From a virus: a stretch of 38,607 bases of DNA. The position numbers were made by a program, and so were the translations under genes. The DNA lies in IMG/VR virus record IMGVR_UViG_3300033182_000503, positions 1-38,607 of that record; one strand, given 5' to 3'. Below the pieces are notes generated by a model. It saw only the letters and a list, made by a program, of their open reading frames with translations, had not been told where the DNA came from and did not search any database. Shown piece after piece: positions 15,950-24,732 of the stretch (its first letter is position 1; each line of letters begins with the position of its first letter).

Positions 15950-17347
15950 CTAGTTATTAAAAGGCGCGTAGTTCAGTGCGCCTGCGTTAAGCACCGAAGA
16001 AGCTTCAGACTTCTTCGACAGACTTATGGCATCAGCCAGTGAGAAGCTCTCGGCGGCTGCTTTATCGGGGTGTAGTGCAGTTGCATCCGAGACGCTAAAG
16101 CTGTCCGAGCGCTGCTTGGCTACGGAGAAGGTCTGGATTTCAACGAAGGACAGCACGTTCGACTTTGCGAACTGGCTGTCTTTGATAACGCCTCCAACCG
16201 TGGCGTTATCGTCCAAGGTGAAGGCATCACTGAAGGCGCGGCTGAACAGCACCACGCGCTGGAAGGTGTCAGCGACGCTGATGCCGTCAGCCTCTGGCCG
16301 TTCCGTGAGCAGGGCAGGGGAGTCACTGACCGTTGCCGTGTCTTCTCGGAAGAAGGACAGGTCATAACTAAGGGCTTCGAGGACCGAGACCTCTTCCGCT
16401 TTACCAAGCCCGAAGGCGAGCACCGGACGGGTGTCTGCGACCGCAGTGATGGCTTCGCTGAAGGCCCGCTGGTAGGAGGTTGCCGAGACGAAGGTGTCTG
16501 CAACAGCGAACCCATCACTGGAGAATCGGCTTAGGTCAATGACCTGCTCATCGTAGTGCGAGAAGCTGTCGTCGGAGACCTTAACGAAGTCCGTGAAACT
16601 ATCATCGCTCCAGGCAAAGCTATCTGCCGCAGGCGTGATCGTGACATCGAGGGCGATGTCGGCATCACCCAGGGGGTCCAGCTCATCGGCAAAGCCACGG
16701 TCGTACTGCACCACCCGGCTAAAGGCATCGGTAAACGAAAAGGCGTCTGCCTTCTCCGTGGTGTGGTCAAAGCGCGTGGCATCTGAAAGAACCGCCAGAT
16801 CACTCCGGGGCTTAACGAAGTCGATGGTGTCGACTGCATCGCCCAGGCTAAAGGTGACATCCTCCAAGGGCTTGTCGATGTCAAAGCTCGGGGCGTCGAC
16901 AAAGCCAAGCTCGTCAGTGAAGTCGCGGATGATCGTGAGCAGGATGTCGAGGTATTCGGCAAACTCCAGATCGCTTGCCAGCGCCTTACCAACGTCCTTG
17001 GCGTCGACAGCATCAGACGACCCGAAGGCGTCTTCGAGGGGCTTGCTGACCCCAAGAGCCGCTGCGTCGATGAAGGCAATCGGGTCCTGGCCACGGAAGT
17101 AACGGTTCAGCGTATCCGGGTCGAGAATGACCCCCGTGGCGCGCATCTCCTGATAAGCAATGAGCGTTGCGAGCTGGCGGTAGTCGACGGAGGCTTGGTA
17201 GTCCTTGTAGGCAGCTACGGCTGCCAGGACAGGGCGAGATACGGTAGCGGTGGCCGCTCTAAATTGAGGCGCAACTACCCGCAGGCTGCTGGTTTGGACA
17301 GAGGCCCGGAGGTAGGTAACCGACTCAACAAAGAGGCGAATAGCCAC
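15950..17347 (-). CDS. Tail-region protein with degenerate 'DSFSVSDA' repeats
   Basis: A 465-residue protein I do not recognise. Residues 1-120 look like a folded N-terminal part (RLATLIAYQEMRATGVILD is close in style to structural proteins), and from about residue 130 to 450 it consists of a degenerate repeat of roughly 20-25 residues around D/E-SFS-x-(S/T/A)D-A/T: DAFSFTDAFSRVV, DGFAVADTF, DGISVADTFQRVV, DSFSVSDATAL, ESFSLADAISL. The repeats suggest an elongated, acidic virion or adhesin-like protein. The start is a GTG sharing its last base with the upstream TAG stop (TAGTG). It sits between a BppU-like protein and the fibre, so a tail-spike or fibre-connector role is plausible. Confidence 0.7.
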   Translation of the reverse strand: MAIRLFVESVTYLRASVQTSSLRVVAPQFRAATATVSRPVLAAVAAYKDYQASVDYRQLATLIAYQEMRATGVILDPDTLNRYFRGQDPIAFIDAAALGVSKPLEDAFGSSDAVDAKDVGKALASDLEFAEYLDILLTIIRDFTDELGFVDAPSFDIDKPLEDVTFSLGDAVDTIDFVKPRSDLAVLSDATRFDHTTEKADAFSFTDAFSRVVQYDRGFADELDPLGDADIALDVTITPAADSFAWSDDSFTDFVKVSDDSFSHYDEQVIDLSRFSSDGFAVADTFVSATSYQRAFSEAITAVADTRPVLAFGLGKAEEVSVLEALSYDLSFFREDTATVSDSPALLTERPEADGISVADTFQRVVLFSRAFSDAFTLDDNATVGGVIKDSQFAKSNVLSFVEIQTFSVAKQRSDSFSVSDATALHPDKAAAESFSLADAISLSKKSEASSVLNAGALNYAPFNN

Positions 17348-17721
17348 TAATCAAAATCACTCCGCACCTTGAGCTTGATCAGATCGTTGACGGTCTGTTT
17401 GCCACCGCTGGCAAACGTGATCTCAAGCTCAGCCTCAAAGATTCCAGCCGTATCTAGCGTCCCCTCAGGGAAGTCAGTGATGACCTTCCCAGCAGTGGGC
17501 TCACTCACCGTGCAAGTGAGGGTCGACTTCACCGTGGTGCTACCGAGCTCTCGGATGCGCAGGCGAACCTGAGCACCGGTCAGATTGACGGGAGCCCAGG
17601 TGGCCTCGTCATTGGGGTCAAGGGTTTTGCCCTCTGCCGCCGTGTTGCTGTCCTTCAGCGTGAAGGTAAGCTCAGGAAGCGTGTCCCCAGTGACGAGGTT
17701 GAGAGTATCGGAGTAGGCCAT
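17347..17721 (-). CDS. BppU-N-like baseplate/tail domain protein
   Basis: A 124-residue, beta-rich protein: MAYSDTLNLVTGDTLPELTF, then VNLTGAQVRLRIRELGSTTV, GKVITDFPEGTLDTAGIFEA and ELEITFASGGKQTVNDLIKL. This matches the general layout of BppU N-terminal domains (DT-x-P-x-L-x-F; DLTGAxVxLxIR; GxYxAExEI...G), which attach receptor-binding proteins to the tail tip in other phages. It is the first gene after the promoter at 17745-17773 and only carries a weak ribosome site (GATGGG). Domain match is moderate; role as fibre adaptor is inferred. Confidence 0.65.
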   Translation of the reverse strand: MAYSDTLNLVTGDTLPELTFTLKDSNTAAEGKTLDPNDEATWAPVNLTGAQVRLRIRELGSTTVKSTLTCTVSEPTAGKVITDFPEGTLDTAGIFEAELEITFASGGKQTVNDLIKLKVRSDFD

Positions 17722-17744
17722 GGTCTAAACCCATCAACGTGTTG

Positions 17745-17773
17745 AGTATATTAGCTCAACTAATAATTTTACA
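17745..17773 (-). promoter_or_regulatory. Promoter with operator palindrome (site 3) for the first tail block
   Basis: On the minus strand TATACT (17745-17750) is a near-consensus -10 with TGTAAA (17768-17773, weak -35) 17 bp upstream. TATTAG-TTGAG-CTAATA (17749-17765) fills the spacer and overlaps the first two bases of the -10 exactly as at 8296. It lies in the 56-base gap between lysozyme and the BppU-like gene. Confidence 0.68.
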
Positions 17774-17777
17774 TAGG

Positions 17778-18224
17778 CTAAGCGAGGTTTCGCCACTCTT
17801 TACCTTCAAAGAGTGCAGCCTCGGCAGCCCGCCGTTTCACTAACCCCGGGAGCTCTTTGCCCCCAGCCTTCGTCCACCTTTTGATCTGGGTGGGCACTTC
17901 CTCATAGTTACCGGCGTTCAGCTCGCGGAGGAGGGTGGACTCTTTGAGATTTCCTGGCCCGAGGTTGAAGGTCCAGGCAACCAGGGCATCGAACTGAGCC
18001 TGGGTGAGCTCCACCGAAACAAGATCGGAGACGTAGTCCTCAAACTCCTCAAGGTCCTCGATCAGAAATGCCTCGGCGGCCTCCTGATCTATGGTGTCGC
18101 CGCTTTGGACCCCTTTCGTGTGTCCATAGCCGATGGTCCACACCTGGGCAGGGCACAAGTACGCATCGAGGCGGCACCCCTCGAACTCCCGAATCAGCGC
18201 TACACCTTCCTCACTGGTTCTCAT
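17778..18224 (-). CDS. Endolysin, T4-type/P22-type lysozyme (GH24)
   Basis: A 148-residue muramidase that would cut peptidoglycan for host lysis. The N-terminal IREFEGCRLDAYLCPAQVWT followed by IGYGHT carries the family catalytic arrangement E-8aa-(D/C)-5aa-T as Glu15-Cys24-Thr30, the Cys variant being common in phage lysozymes. Later signatures are QFDALVAWTFNLGPGNLKES and GKELPGLVKRRAAEAALFEG. No signal peptide or SAR helix is visible, so it needs a holin, and the holin gene is directly upstream (stop TGA, one base, ATG at 18224, with AGGA before it). A longer frame upstream has no ribosome site and runs through the holin gene. Confidence 0.92.
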   Translation of the reverse strand: MRTSEEGVALIREFEGCRLDAYLCPAQVWTIGYGHTKGVQSGDTIDQEAAEAFLIEDLEEFEDYVSDLVSVELTQAQFDALVAWTFNLGPGNLKESTLLRELNAGNYEEVPTQIKRWTKAGGKELPGLVKRRAAEAALFEGKEWRNLA

Positions 18225-18225
18225 T

Positions 18226-18699
18226 TCAGTCCTGTTTGTTTGAGGCACCGAAGTAGAACGAGATGATCGCCGAGACAATCCCGCCCAAATAGCCAAGCAC
18301 CAAGTTAATAACCGCTTCACTGTTCTGCTCCGGGGGCATGATCGTGACCATGTAGATGTATCCGCCGAAGAACAGCACACAGACCAAGGCGATCACCCGA
18401 GGCGTCCAGTCCCCTTTGTGGGCATTGCGGGCGTGCTGGATGTCCTCGGTCTCCAAGGCAAACACGTCCACTTCGAGCTCCTTCATCCGGGTCTCGAAGG
18501 CAATCTCCGCCTTTTTGATCTCCGCGAGTTGCTCCGGGGTCGCCGTGCTCAGGGCTCGCTCCACAGATCGGGGGTTAGGATCTACCCCCAGAACCTGAGC
18601 CACCGCCTGCATCGCAGCTCCCCCAAGAGGGCCCCCAAGAGCGGAGCCAATGGTCGGAGCAACAGCCCCTATGATCCCTTTCAGTTTGTCAAAGCCCAT
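18226..18699 (-). CDS. Holin of the GTA_holin_3TM type
   Basis: A 157-residue membrane protein. The start at 18699 is fixed by GAGGAG 5 bases upstream. It begins MGFDKLKGIIGAVAPTIGSA with a hydrophobic Gly/Ala-rich helix, then ERALSTATPEQLAEIKKAE and a helical stretch ending ETEDIQHARNAHKGDWTPRV, followed by two membrane helices (ALVCVLFFGGYIYMVTI and INLVLGYLGGIVSAIISFYF) and a short NKQD tail. This order matches the three-TM holins found in gene transfer agents and many proteobacterial phages. It immediately precedes the lysozyme, forming a two-gene lysis cassette. No separate spanin gene is evident next to it. Confidence 0.88.
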   Translation of the reverse strand: MGFDKLKGIIGAVAPTIGSALGGPLGGAAMQAVAQVLGVDPNPRSVERALSTATPEQLAEIKKAEIAFETRMKELEVDVFALETEDIQHARNAHKGDWTPRVIALVCVLFFGGYIYMVTIMPPEQNSEAVINLVLGYLGGIVSAIISFYFGASNKQD

Positions 18700-18700
18700 G

Positions 18701-18973
18701 TCAGCTCCTCTTTTTATAGTTTCGGCTACGGTTCTTGCTGCGGCTCTCGATGGTGTAGCCGTCCCTGTTGCTCCCACCCCGGCTCAAAGCCTTCTTGTGG
18801 CTGATGTCCTTACCTTCCCGCTTATCTGCCTTCCCATTCTTGTTCCGGTCTGCGCCGGTTTTATCCACAGCTCGCCGGGCTCGCTGCCGCTCCATGCGGT
18901 TCTTGTGCTCGCCACGGGCCTTCTGCTGCTGATACTCCTTCTTATAAGGGCGCTTTTTGTTCACATACGGCAT
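18701..18973 (-). CDS. Small very basic HNH-like protein
   Basis: A 90-residue protein with MPYVNKKRPYKKEYQQQKAR, then RMERQRARRAVDKTGADRN and the C-terminal motif DISHKKALSRGGSN with SKNRSRN. I recall a family of small phage proteins with the D-x-(D/S)H-K-x-(P/A)LS-x-GG-x-N core that is often labelled HNH-type; here the usual Asp-His is Ser-His, so nuclease activity is doubtful. Its high Lys/Arg content favours DNA or RNA binding. It lies between the largest virion protein and the holin, whose ATG follows one base after its stop. Confidence 0.65.
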   Translation of the reverse strand: MPYVNKKRPYKKEYQQQKARGEHKNRMERQRARRAVDKTGADRNKNGKADKREGKDISHKKALSRGGSNRDGYTIESRSKNRSRNYKKRS

Positions 18974-18982
18974 AAGGCCCCC

Positions 18983-21900
18983 TTAGAACGATGCGTAGAT
19001 CGGCGCTAACCGATCGGTGAAGGTCTTACTAATCCCGCCAGCGGAGAACCCGTTGCGGAACGCCGTTTCGATAGTCTCCGCCGTCGGCCCGAGCAGGCTC
19101 GTGATAGCGCTGCCGCCATAGTTAGCCGATTGGCTCATCATCATCCCGAGGCCCAGGGGACCGGAGAACCCGGAGCGGTCGAAGATCTCGGCCAGATAGG
19201 TGGGCCAGTCCATGGAGTCAGAGCGGAAATACTTAGTGTCCGCATCGAGGCCCGGGAGGAGGGCGGCTCCCCCATACTTGGCGTACTCCCGAAGCTCCAT
19301 GGACAGCATGGCCAGAGGCATGGTCGCAAGGGCCGTAAGAGCCAAGATGCTGAGGCTTGAGGCCACCTGCCCGGAGCGTGATCCTGGCTCCTGGGCACGG
19401 GTGCGGGCTTCGCGGAAGAGGCCCCCCATGATTACCTTGCCGTAGGAGTAGAAGAACCCCTTGAGCTGCCAGACCAGGGCCCAGTGAGGATCAGAGGCCC
19501 AGACCGGACGCTCCGCCGCATTCGGACGCAGAACCGACGACTCCACAAAGCGCTGGAGGCCCCGCTTGACCTTGATCCCCTCAGGGGTGGTCAGGGGACG
19601 ACCCTGCTCGATCCAGGCCAGGACGTCCTTCTGGGTCAGCCCGAGCTCCGCCAGATAGCGCTCAGAGCGTGGGTTGTTGAATTCGTTGCGGGCGTGCTTC
19701 GTGATGAACTGCACCCCCATACCGGCGGCGAACTCCCGGGTGAAGCGGGTGAACCAGTCCAGGCCGATGAGCTTAAAGAAGCCGTCGGAGAGCTTACGGA
19801 CCCCTTCCTCCATGAAGTCCTGCTCGGCCTCGCTCATCCACGAGCTGGCGACCACTTCACTGGTCACCACCCCGATGTCCCGGGCGAACTGTTGCGCCTC
19901 CTGGCGATTACGGATGGTCGCGGCGATGGTCTTCATACCCGTGGCAAGGGCAGAGAAGTCCTTCGAGGCGATCACCGGACCCGCGAGCTCCGGCAGGGAG
20001 GCAATAGCGGCGAAGGGCAGGATCGTCACAAACTGGAGGAACTGCCCCCAGCTATTCACCTTCCGCCAGAAGGGGCTCAGCGGCTCGCTCTGGTAGCCGA
20101 GGTAGGCCTTAATGACGTCCTGCACCAGCGCCAGCTCCTCGGGATCAAGCTTCTTAAGCTCGACATCGAGGAGGCTGTTCCCATCCTCATCCTTCGTCGC
20201 CCGGTTCCACTCGACCCGCTTAACAAGGGAGCGAACATAGGAGACGAACGCCGCTTGGGGCTTCTTCAGGAACCCGTTGTCGGCAAGGATGCTGGGGTCA
20301 ATATTCGCTGTCAGTTGCCGCGCAGCTTCAGCCCTAGCGGCGGGGTTGGTCAGATCCACCTTGTCGGAGATCTTGATCTCTTCCTCCCCGAGCACGGCAA
20401 GGTTGTACGCCCGGATGTGCGCGATGGCCTGATCTACCGTCTGGGCCGTTAGAGTGGGGTCATTGGCCAGGAGCAGGGCTTTGAACTCCTCGGCGTTATT
20501 GGCGATCTTGTCGAGATCCAGGGCAATCGGGAAGTAGTTATCCAGACGGCCCATCGTGGTGTTCGAGGGCTCAACATAGCTGTCGTAAAGCCGCTCAAGG
20601 AACCGGCGAATATCCTGCGCCTTCGGGTTCAAGAGCTGATTGGTCGGCGTGCCCGAGGCTGCATCCTCGAAGGCCTGGATAACCTCCGGGTCCTCAATGG
20701 AGCCGATCTCGTCCTCGAACTGGTTCTGAATCTCAGCGAACTTCCGCCCGCTGGCCGTGATGAACCCGAGCGGCTTGCCCTTGGCATCGGTCTGCGAGCG
20801 CACATAGAACATGTCCGCGAGGGCCTGACTGCCGTAAATCCGCAGCAGGTTATCAGCGGGCATGATCACCTTGAGGATCGGCTTCAGCGTCTGCCGAAGC
20901 TGCTCCCGCCAGGTCTTGGCTAGGCGCTCACCACCCATCTCCTGAACGATCTCGTTGATCTGGTAGGAGAGGGACCTCGCCGTGGTCGGTGGGCCGTTGA
21001 GATCGCGCTGAGAGTTGCGCCGAGCAATGGTCGCCTCGACGTAGGACTCAAAGTCTTGCGTGACCCCGCCCCCAAAGCGCTTGCGAAGGGAAGCACTCAG
21101 GCTCCGCCAGAGCTTACGGAGCCGGTCGACGAAGTCCTTGAAGTGCTTCTCCACCATGTTCCGGGCTTGGCGACCCTTGTAGCGCTTGTTCGCCCAGAGG
21201 GATACCTGATCGGCGTACCACTCCTCGAAGCCGTCATCGAAGCCGTAGCGCTCCTTCAGCTCTTCAAAGGCCGGGGACTTCTTGTAGGCAGCAAGCAGAC
21301 GCTTACGGAGGGCAGGGTTCGCCAGAAGACGGGCCTGCTCCTCCTTGAACAGGCTGTGCCCAAGCTCATGGCCCAGGACTAGCGCGTTCTGAAGCGGGTT
21401 ACGTGATTCGCGGAAGAGGATGATCTTCTCGTCGCCCACGGTGATGTGCTGGGCGAGGACGTCCTGATTCGTGTTCAGGTTACGAACTGCTTGAGCGAGG
21501 CCCTGCTGCATCGCCGCAGTCTTAGAAAGCTGCGCGGGTTCGAGGTAGATAACCTCACCATTGCGCAGGGCGACGATCCGCCCCTCTTGGAACAGGTAGA
21601 ACTTCGGAGGGCTCTTGAGTCCAAGCGCCTTAATCATGTCCCGAATGATGTCTCGGACCATGTTGGAGAAGGCAGGACCTACATAGTCCTTCGCTCCCCG
21701 AGGGCCAGCGAGACTGTCGGGCTGGTCGTAATCAGTGCTCTGGGCGGCAGCCTCGGGGCTCTCCAGCCCCTCGCCCTGAAAGGTCTCCTGCTCGCTGATA
21801 TCGAGATCCACCGGCGTGCGCTCGAAGTACAGCGTTGAACGCTCGTTGCGGGCGAGGTTCTCCTCGTCCATGGTCTGCTCAATAAGATCGAGCTCTTCAT

Positions 21901-24730
21901 CGCTCGCAGTCTTCTGAAAGACTAGATCGTTGTAATTGACGTTACCGAAAGCGTCCATGCTATAGACGCGGAGCGTGCTTCGACCGTCAGTCGCTCGGAC
22001 ACGCCCCCTAACCTGGGGCCTCTTCTGCTCCGCCGTGGGCTGCATCATGCTGCCAAGGGTGCGGCTAGAGCCTGCCCCTAGGTCCGCAGTGAGGTCGGAC
22101 CTTTGTAGGAGCCGAGCCCCCTCCGGCGTGTTGATGGACTGCCCGTCAATCTGAACGTCGTAGCCGTTGTTAAGCAGCTCGGCGAGGAGAGCCATGAGCC
22201 CCTCTCGCCCGGAGTCCGAGAACTGCGCATTGTCCGTGGTCTCGCGAAGCCGCTGCCCCGCCCGGGTCAGATCAACTGGATTGACCTTAGTAACTTTCCC
22301 CTCAGGCGATCTAATGGTGAGCTTCGAGTCCCTCGCAAACCTACTACGGCCTGCGACACGAACGGCTTCAGCAAGGAACTGCACAAGGGGCAGGGTCTTC
22401 TTGTTCCCCCTCTCGTCGGTGAGGGTGAAGCCCTGCTCGTCGAAGTTCCGGCGCTGAAGGGTGTAGCCGTTCTCGTCAGCGATGATCTCGACGACTGAGT
22501 CAGTTCTACCTTTCTGCTCCCTTGCGGCGCGGCGGAGCATGGCTTCCGTCATGCCCGCGAATACTGGGTTGTCCCAGGACACCTCCATGGGCTTCCCGTT
22601 CACTATCACCTGCGAAGGAACCGTTGTTACGCCCTGAGGAGTGAGATCGGAGGGGGTGTTGGGGTCAGCGAAGGCCTCCTCGAAGGCGTCCCGGGCGCTC
22701 TGGGTGTTGCCAAACACTGCGTCGGGGTTTTTCTTCCGCCCGAATGAACCGATCTCCGTGACCTCAAGGCCGAGGAAACTTTGCTGGGGGCCAGAACGGG
22801 TCGGGGTGCGAGGCTCTTTCTGCTGCTGGTTAAGGGCCTCTCTAGCCTTTGCAGCCTCCTGAGCGATTAATTCCTCATCACGGGCACCCGCAAATTTCTC
22901 CGGTACCGAGTCTGCGGCGCCTCGATTTCGTCTTGCGGCTGCTTCTTGGCGGCTACGCGCTAAAGCCTCTCTTGCTCGCGCTGCTTCCCGCTCAACAAGC
23001 GCAGGGTCATAGCCCCCGCGTGGAGGCATATTATCTATGTCGAACACCACATACTCGGGATCGCCCGTGTCCTCCATGGGCCGAATGTCCGGGCCGCGCT
23101 CCTCCTGAAGGCGCCGGTTCCGATCCTCAAGGGCCTTGTCTACGGAGGTGACGTTGACCTCCTGGCCTTCGCGCTTCTGCCGGTTGGCAGCCTCCATCGC
23201 AGCGGCAAGACCAGCCTCGTTGGTCTCTTCTGCCCAAACCACGGCCCCTTTCTTATCGCGAACCTCAACCACAAGGGAGGAGTCGGCAGGCCGAAAGCCG
23301 CTATAGCCGAGGGCGACCTGAAGACCATAGTCGGACCCATTGGTCTCGAAGACGGCGTCCGCTACCTCAGGATCAAGGGACAGGATCGTCCCCTTGCCAG
23401 GGACAAAGCGCCCATAGAAGGTCTTGCCCCCTGAGGTGAAAGTCTTGGCAGAGCCGTTCTTGGGGAGGTCAAAGCGCGGCGTGGTGCCAGCAATCCACAC
23501 TGAATCCCGAGCGGAGTTGTCGTCGAGCATGGCCGAAAGCTGAGCTCGAACGTCGGCTTCGGGTTCCGGCATGGTCCCACCCTGGGACATATCACCGAAG
23601 ACCTCTTTATCTACGGCTGCGTCGACTTCCTGCTCACGACCTTTCTCAAGGAACTGGGTGGCCTTCTCCATGACATTTCGGGCAACGGAGATCGAACCGA
23701 CCCCCGCGCCAGCAACACCACCCATCGCCTTACCACCGATGGCGCCAAGGAACGCCCCTTCGGCGATCCGCATGTACCCGTCTTGAATACTATAGTTATC
23801 ATCCATGTCCATACGGTTGGCGACGGAGATGGCTTCCTGGCCACCCTCCGCAAGACCTTCCGTAACGGCCCCCACCCCCGCAAATTTCGCAATGGAGCCA
23901 AATAGCGTCGCTTCCTCATTCCCGGTGCGGGCGAGGCGGCTCTTGGCGACAGCACCCACGCCCTTCAAGAGAGCTAGGTCGATGCCGACATCGAGCGCTG
24001 CCTGGGGCGCAGCGACGAGAAGCGACCGGACCGCTAGGTCCTCATCGGGAGCTCGACCCGCATCGAGGCCCTCCCCAAAGTTCTGGCCCGCAAGAGGACC
24101 GTAGGACGCAGCGGTAGCTCCCGCTACGGCACCCCGCTTAAAGCCTTGGAACGCAAGCTCTGCGAGACTCTTTTCGTCCGGGGACGCGACCCCACGAAGG
24201 GTGCGGTCCACCGAGTCCTTGATGACCCGCTTCATTACCGCTTTCTGAGCGACACTGACCCCGGCCTTACCGAGGAGCGGCGCCATTGCCCCAACACCAC
24301 CAGTTGCCAGGGCAGAAGCAACGGTCAGTCCCATGGAAGGGACCACCATCCCCGAACCAACAATCGCCTGAGTCCACCCGGCTTCGAGGGTGGGAGACTC
24401 TACAAACTCAGCGAAGGTCGGGAGCCCCTGAAGCGCTGCGGCTGCTTTCTCTTCATAGCGCTGCGCCTGGAGGATGCGATCAGCCGTGCCCTTCTCATCG
24501 CCGAGCAGGGTGTTCGCCAGTGCGTTGAAGTAGTTTGCCGAGGACTGGAGTCCGCTGATCCCAGCAGTAAAGCCCGCATCGAACTTCTCACCCGTGGTAC
24601 GCGGGGCAGCCGGTGCCGCAAGCAATGCTTGCACATCGGGGTCGTCGGTCTGAGACCCATAAGCAGGAGGGCTAGATAGAACTAATGCTTCTAGCGCCTG
24701 ATCTTCTGGGCTTAGGGCCGGCTCAGCCAT
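18983..24730 (-). CDS. Giant internal virion/ejection protein with zincin metallopeptidase motif
   Basis: A 1915-residue protein, by position and size the major ejected core protein. Early Gly/Ala-rich hydrophobic stretches (IVGSGMVVPSMGLTVASALA near 130; FLGAIGGKAMGGVAGAGVGS near 330) and late ones (FLQFVTILPFAAIASLPELA; SSLSILALTALATMPLAMLS) could insert into membranes. Near the middle VLGHELGHSLF gives an HExxH zinc site at residues 1121-1125, and GFEEWYADQVSLWA supplies Glu1169/1170 as a possible third ligand, a gluzincin-like arrangement. The flanks are long and helical, as in polyvalent phage proteins. Stop of the previous gene is 2 bases before its ATG. Ejection role is inferred from place and size; the peptidase motif is directly visible, its activity is not proven. 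Confidence 0.8.
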   Translation of the reverse strand: MAEPALSPEDQALEALVLSSPPAYGSQTDDPDVQALLAAPAAPRTTGEKFDAGFTAGISGLQSSANYFNALANTLLGDEKGTADRILQAQRYEEKAAAALQGLPTFAEFVESPTLEAGWTQAIVGSGMVVPSMGLTVASALATGGVGAMAPLLGKAGVSVAQKAVMKRVIKDSVDRTLRGVASPDEKSLAELAFQGFKRGAVAGATAASYGPLAGQNFGEGLDAGRAPDEDLAVRSLLVAAPQAALDVGIDLALLKGVGAVAKSRLARTGNEEATLFGSIAKFAGVGAVTEGLAEGGQEAISVANRMDMDDNYSIQDGYMRIAEGAFLGAIGGKAMGGVAGAGVGSISVARNVMEKATQFLEKGREQEVDAAVDKEVFGDMSQGGTMPEPEADVRAQLSAMLDDNSARDSVWIAGTTPRFDLPKNGSAKTFTSGGKTFYGRFVPGKGTILSLDPEVADAVFETNGSDYGLQVALGYSGFRPADSSLVVEVRDKKGAVVWAEETNEAGLAAAMEAANRQKREGQEVNVTSVDKALEDRNRRLQEERGPDIRPMEDTGDPEYVVFDIDNMPPRGGYDPALVEREAARAREALARSRQEAAARRNRGAADSVPEKFAGARDEELIAQEAAKAREALNQQQKEPRTPTRSGPQQSFLGLEVTEIGSFGRKKNPDAVFGNTQSARDAFEEAFADPNTPSDLTPQGVTTVPSQVIVNGKPMEVSWDNPVFAGMTEAMLRRAAREQKGRTDSVVEIIADENGYTLQRRNFDEQGFTLTDERGNKKTLPLVQFLAEAVRVAGRSRFARDSKLTIRSPEGKVTKVNPVDLTRAGQRLRETTDNAQFSDSGREGLMALLAELLNNGYDVQIDGQSINTPEGARLLQRSDLTADLGAGSSRTLGSMMQPTAEQKRPQVRGRVRATDGRSTLRVYSMDAFGNVNYNDLVFQKTASDEELDLIEQTMDEENLARNERSTLYFERTPVDLDISEQETFQGEGLESPEAAAQSTDYDQPDSLAGPRGAKDYVGPAFSNMVRDIIRDMIKALGLKSPPKFYLFQEGRIVALRNGEVIYLEPAQLSKTAAMQQGLAQAVRNLNTNQDVLAQHITVGDEKIILFRESRNPLQNALVLGHELGHSLFKEEQARLLANPALRKRLLAAYKKSPAFEELKERYGFDDGFEEWYADQVSLWANKRYKGRQARNMVEKHFKDFVDRLRKLWRSLSASLRKRFGGGVTQDFESYVEATIARRNSQRDLNGPPTTARSLSYQINEIVQEMGGERLAKTWREQLRQTLKPILKVIMPADNLLRIYGSQALADMFYVRSQTDAKGKPLGFITASGRKFAEIQNQFEDEIGSIEDPEVIQAFEDAASGTPTNQLLNPKAQDIRRFLERLYDSYVEPSNTTMGRLDNYFPIALDLDKIANNAEEFKALLLANDPTLTAQTVDQAIAHIRAYNLAVLGEEEIKISDKVDLTNPAARAEAARQLTANIDPSILADNGFLKKPQAAFVSYVRSLVKRVEWNRATKDEDGNSLLDVELKKLDPEELALVQDVIKAYLGYQSEPLSPFWRKVNSWGQFLQFVTILPFAAIASLPELAGPVIASKDFSALATGMKTIAATIRNRQEAQQFARDIGVVTSEVVASSWMSEAEQDFMEEGVRKLSDGFFKLIGLDWFTRFTREFAAGMGVQFITKHARNEFNNPRSERYLAELGLTQKDVLAWIEQGRPLTTPEGIKVKRGLQRFVESSVLRPNAAERPVWASDPHWALVWQLKGFFYSYGKVIMGGLFREARTRAQEPGSRSGQVASSLSILALTALATMPLAMLSMELREYAKYGGAALLPGLDADTKYFRSDSMDWPTYLAEIFDRSGFSGPLGLGMMMSQSANYGGSAITSLLGPTAETIETAFRNGFSAGGISKTFTDRLAPIYASF

Positions 24731-24732
24731 CG

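Noticed and set aside
19484-20452. 322-codon plus-strand frame opposite the giant virion protein
   Set aside because: Its composition is that of a shadow frame, without a ribosome site or recognisable domain.
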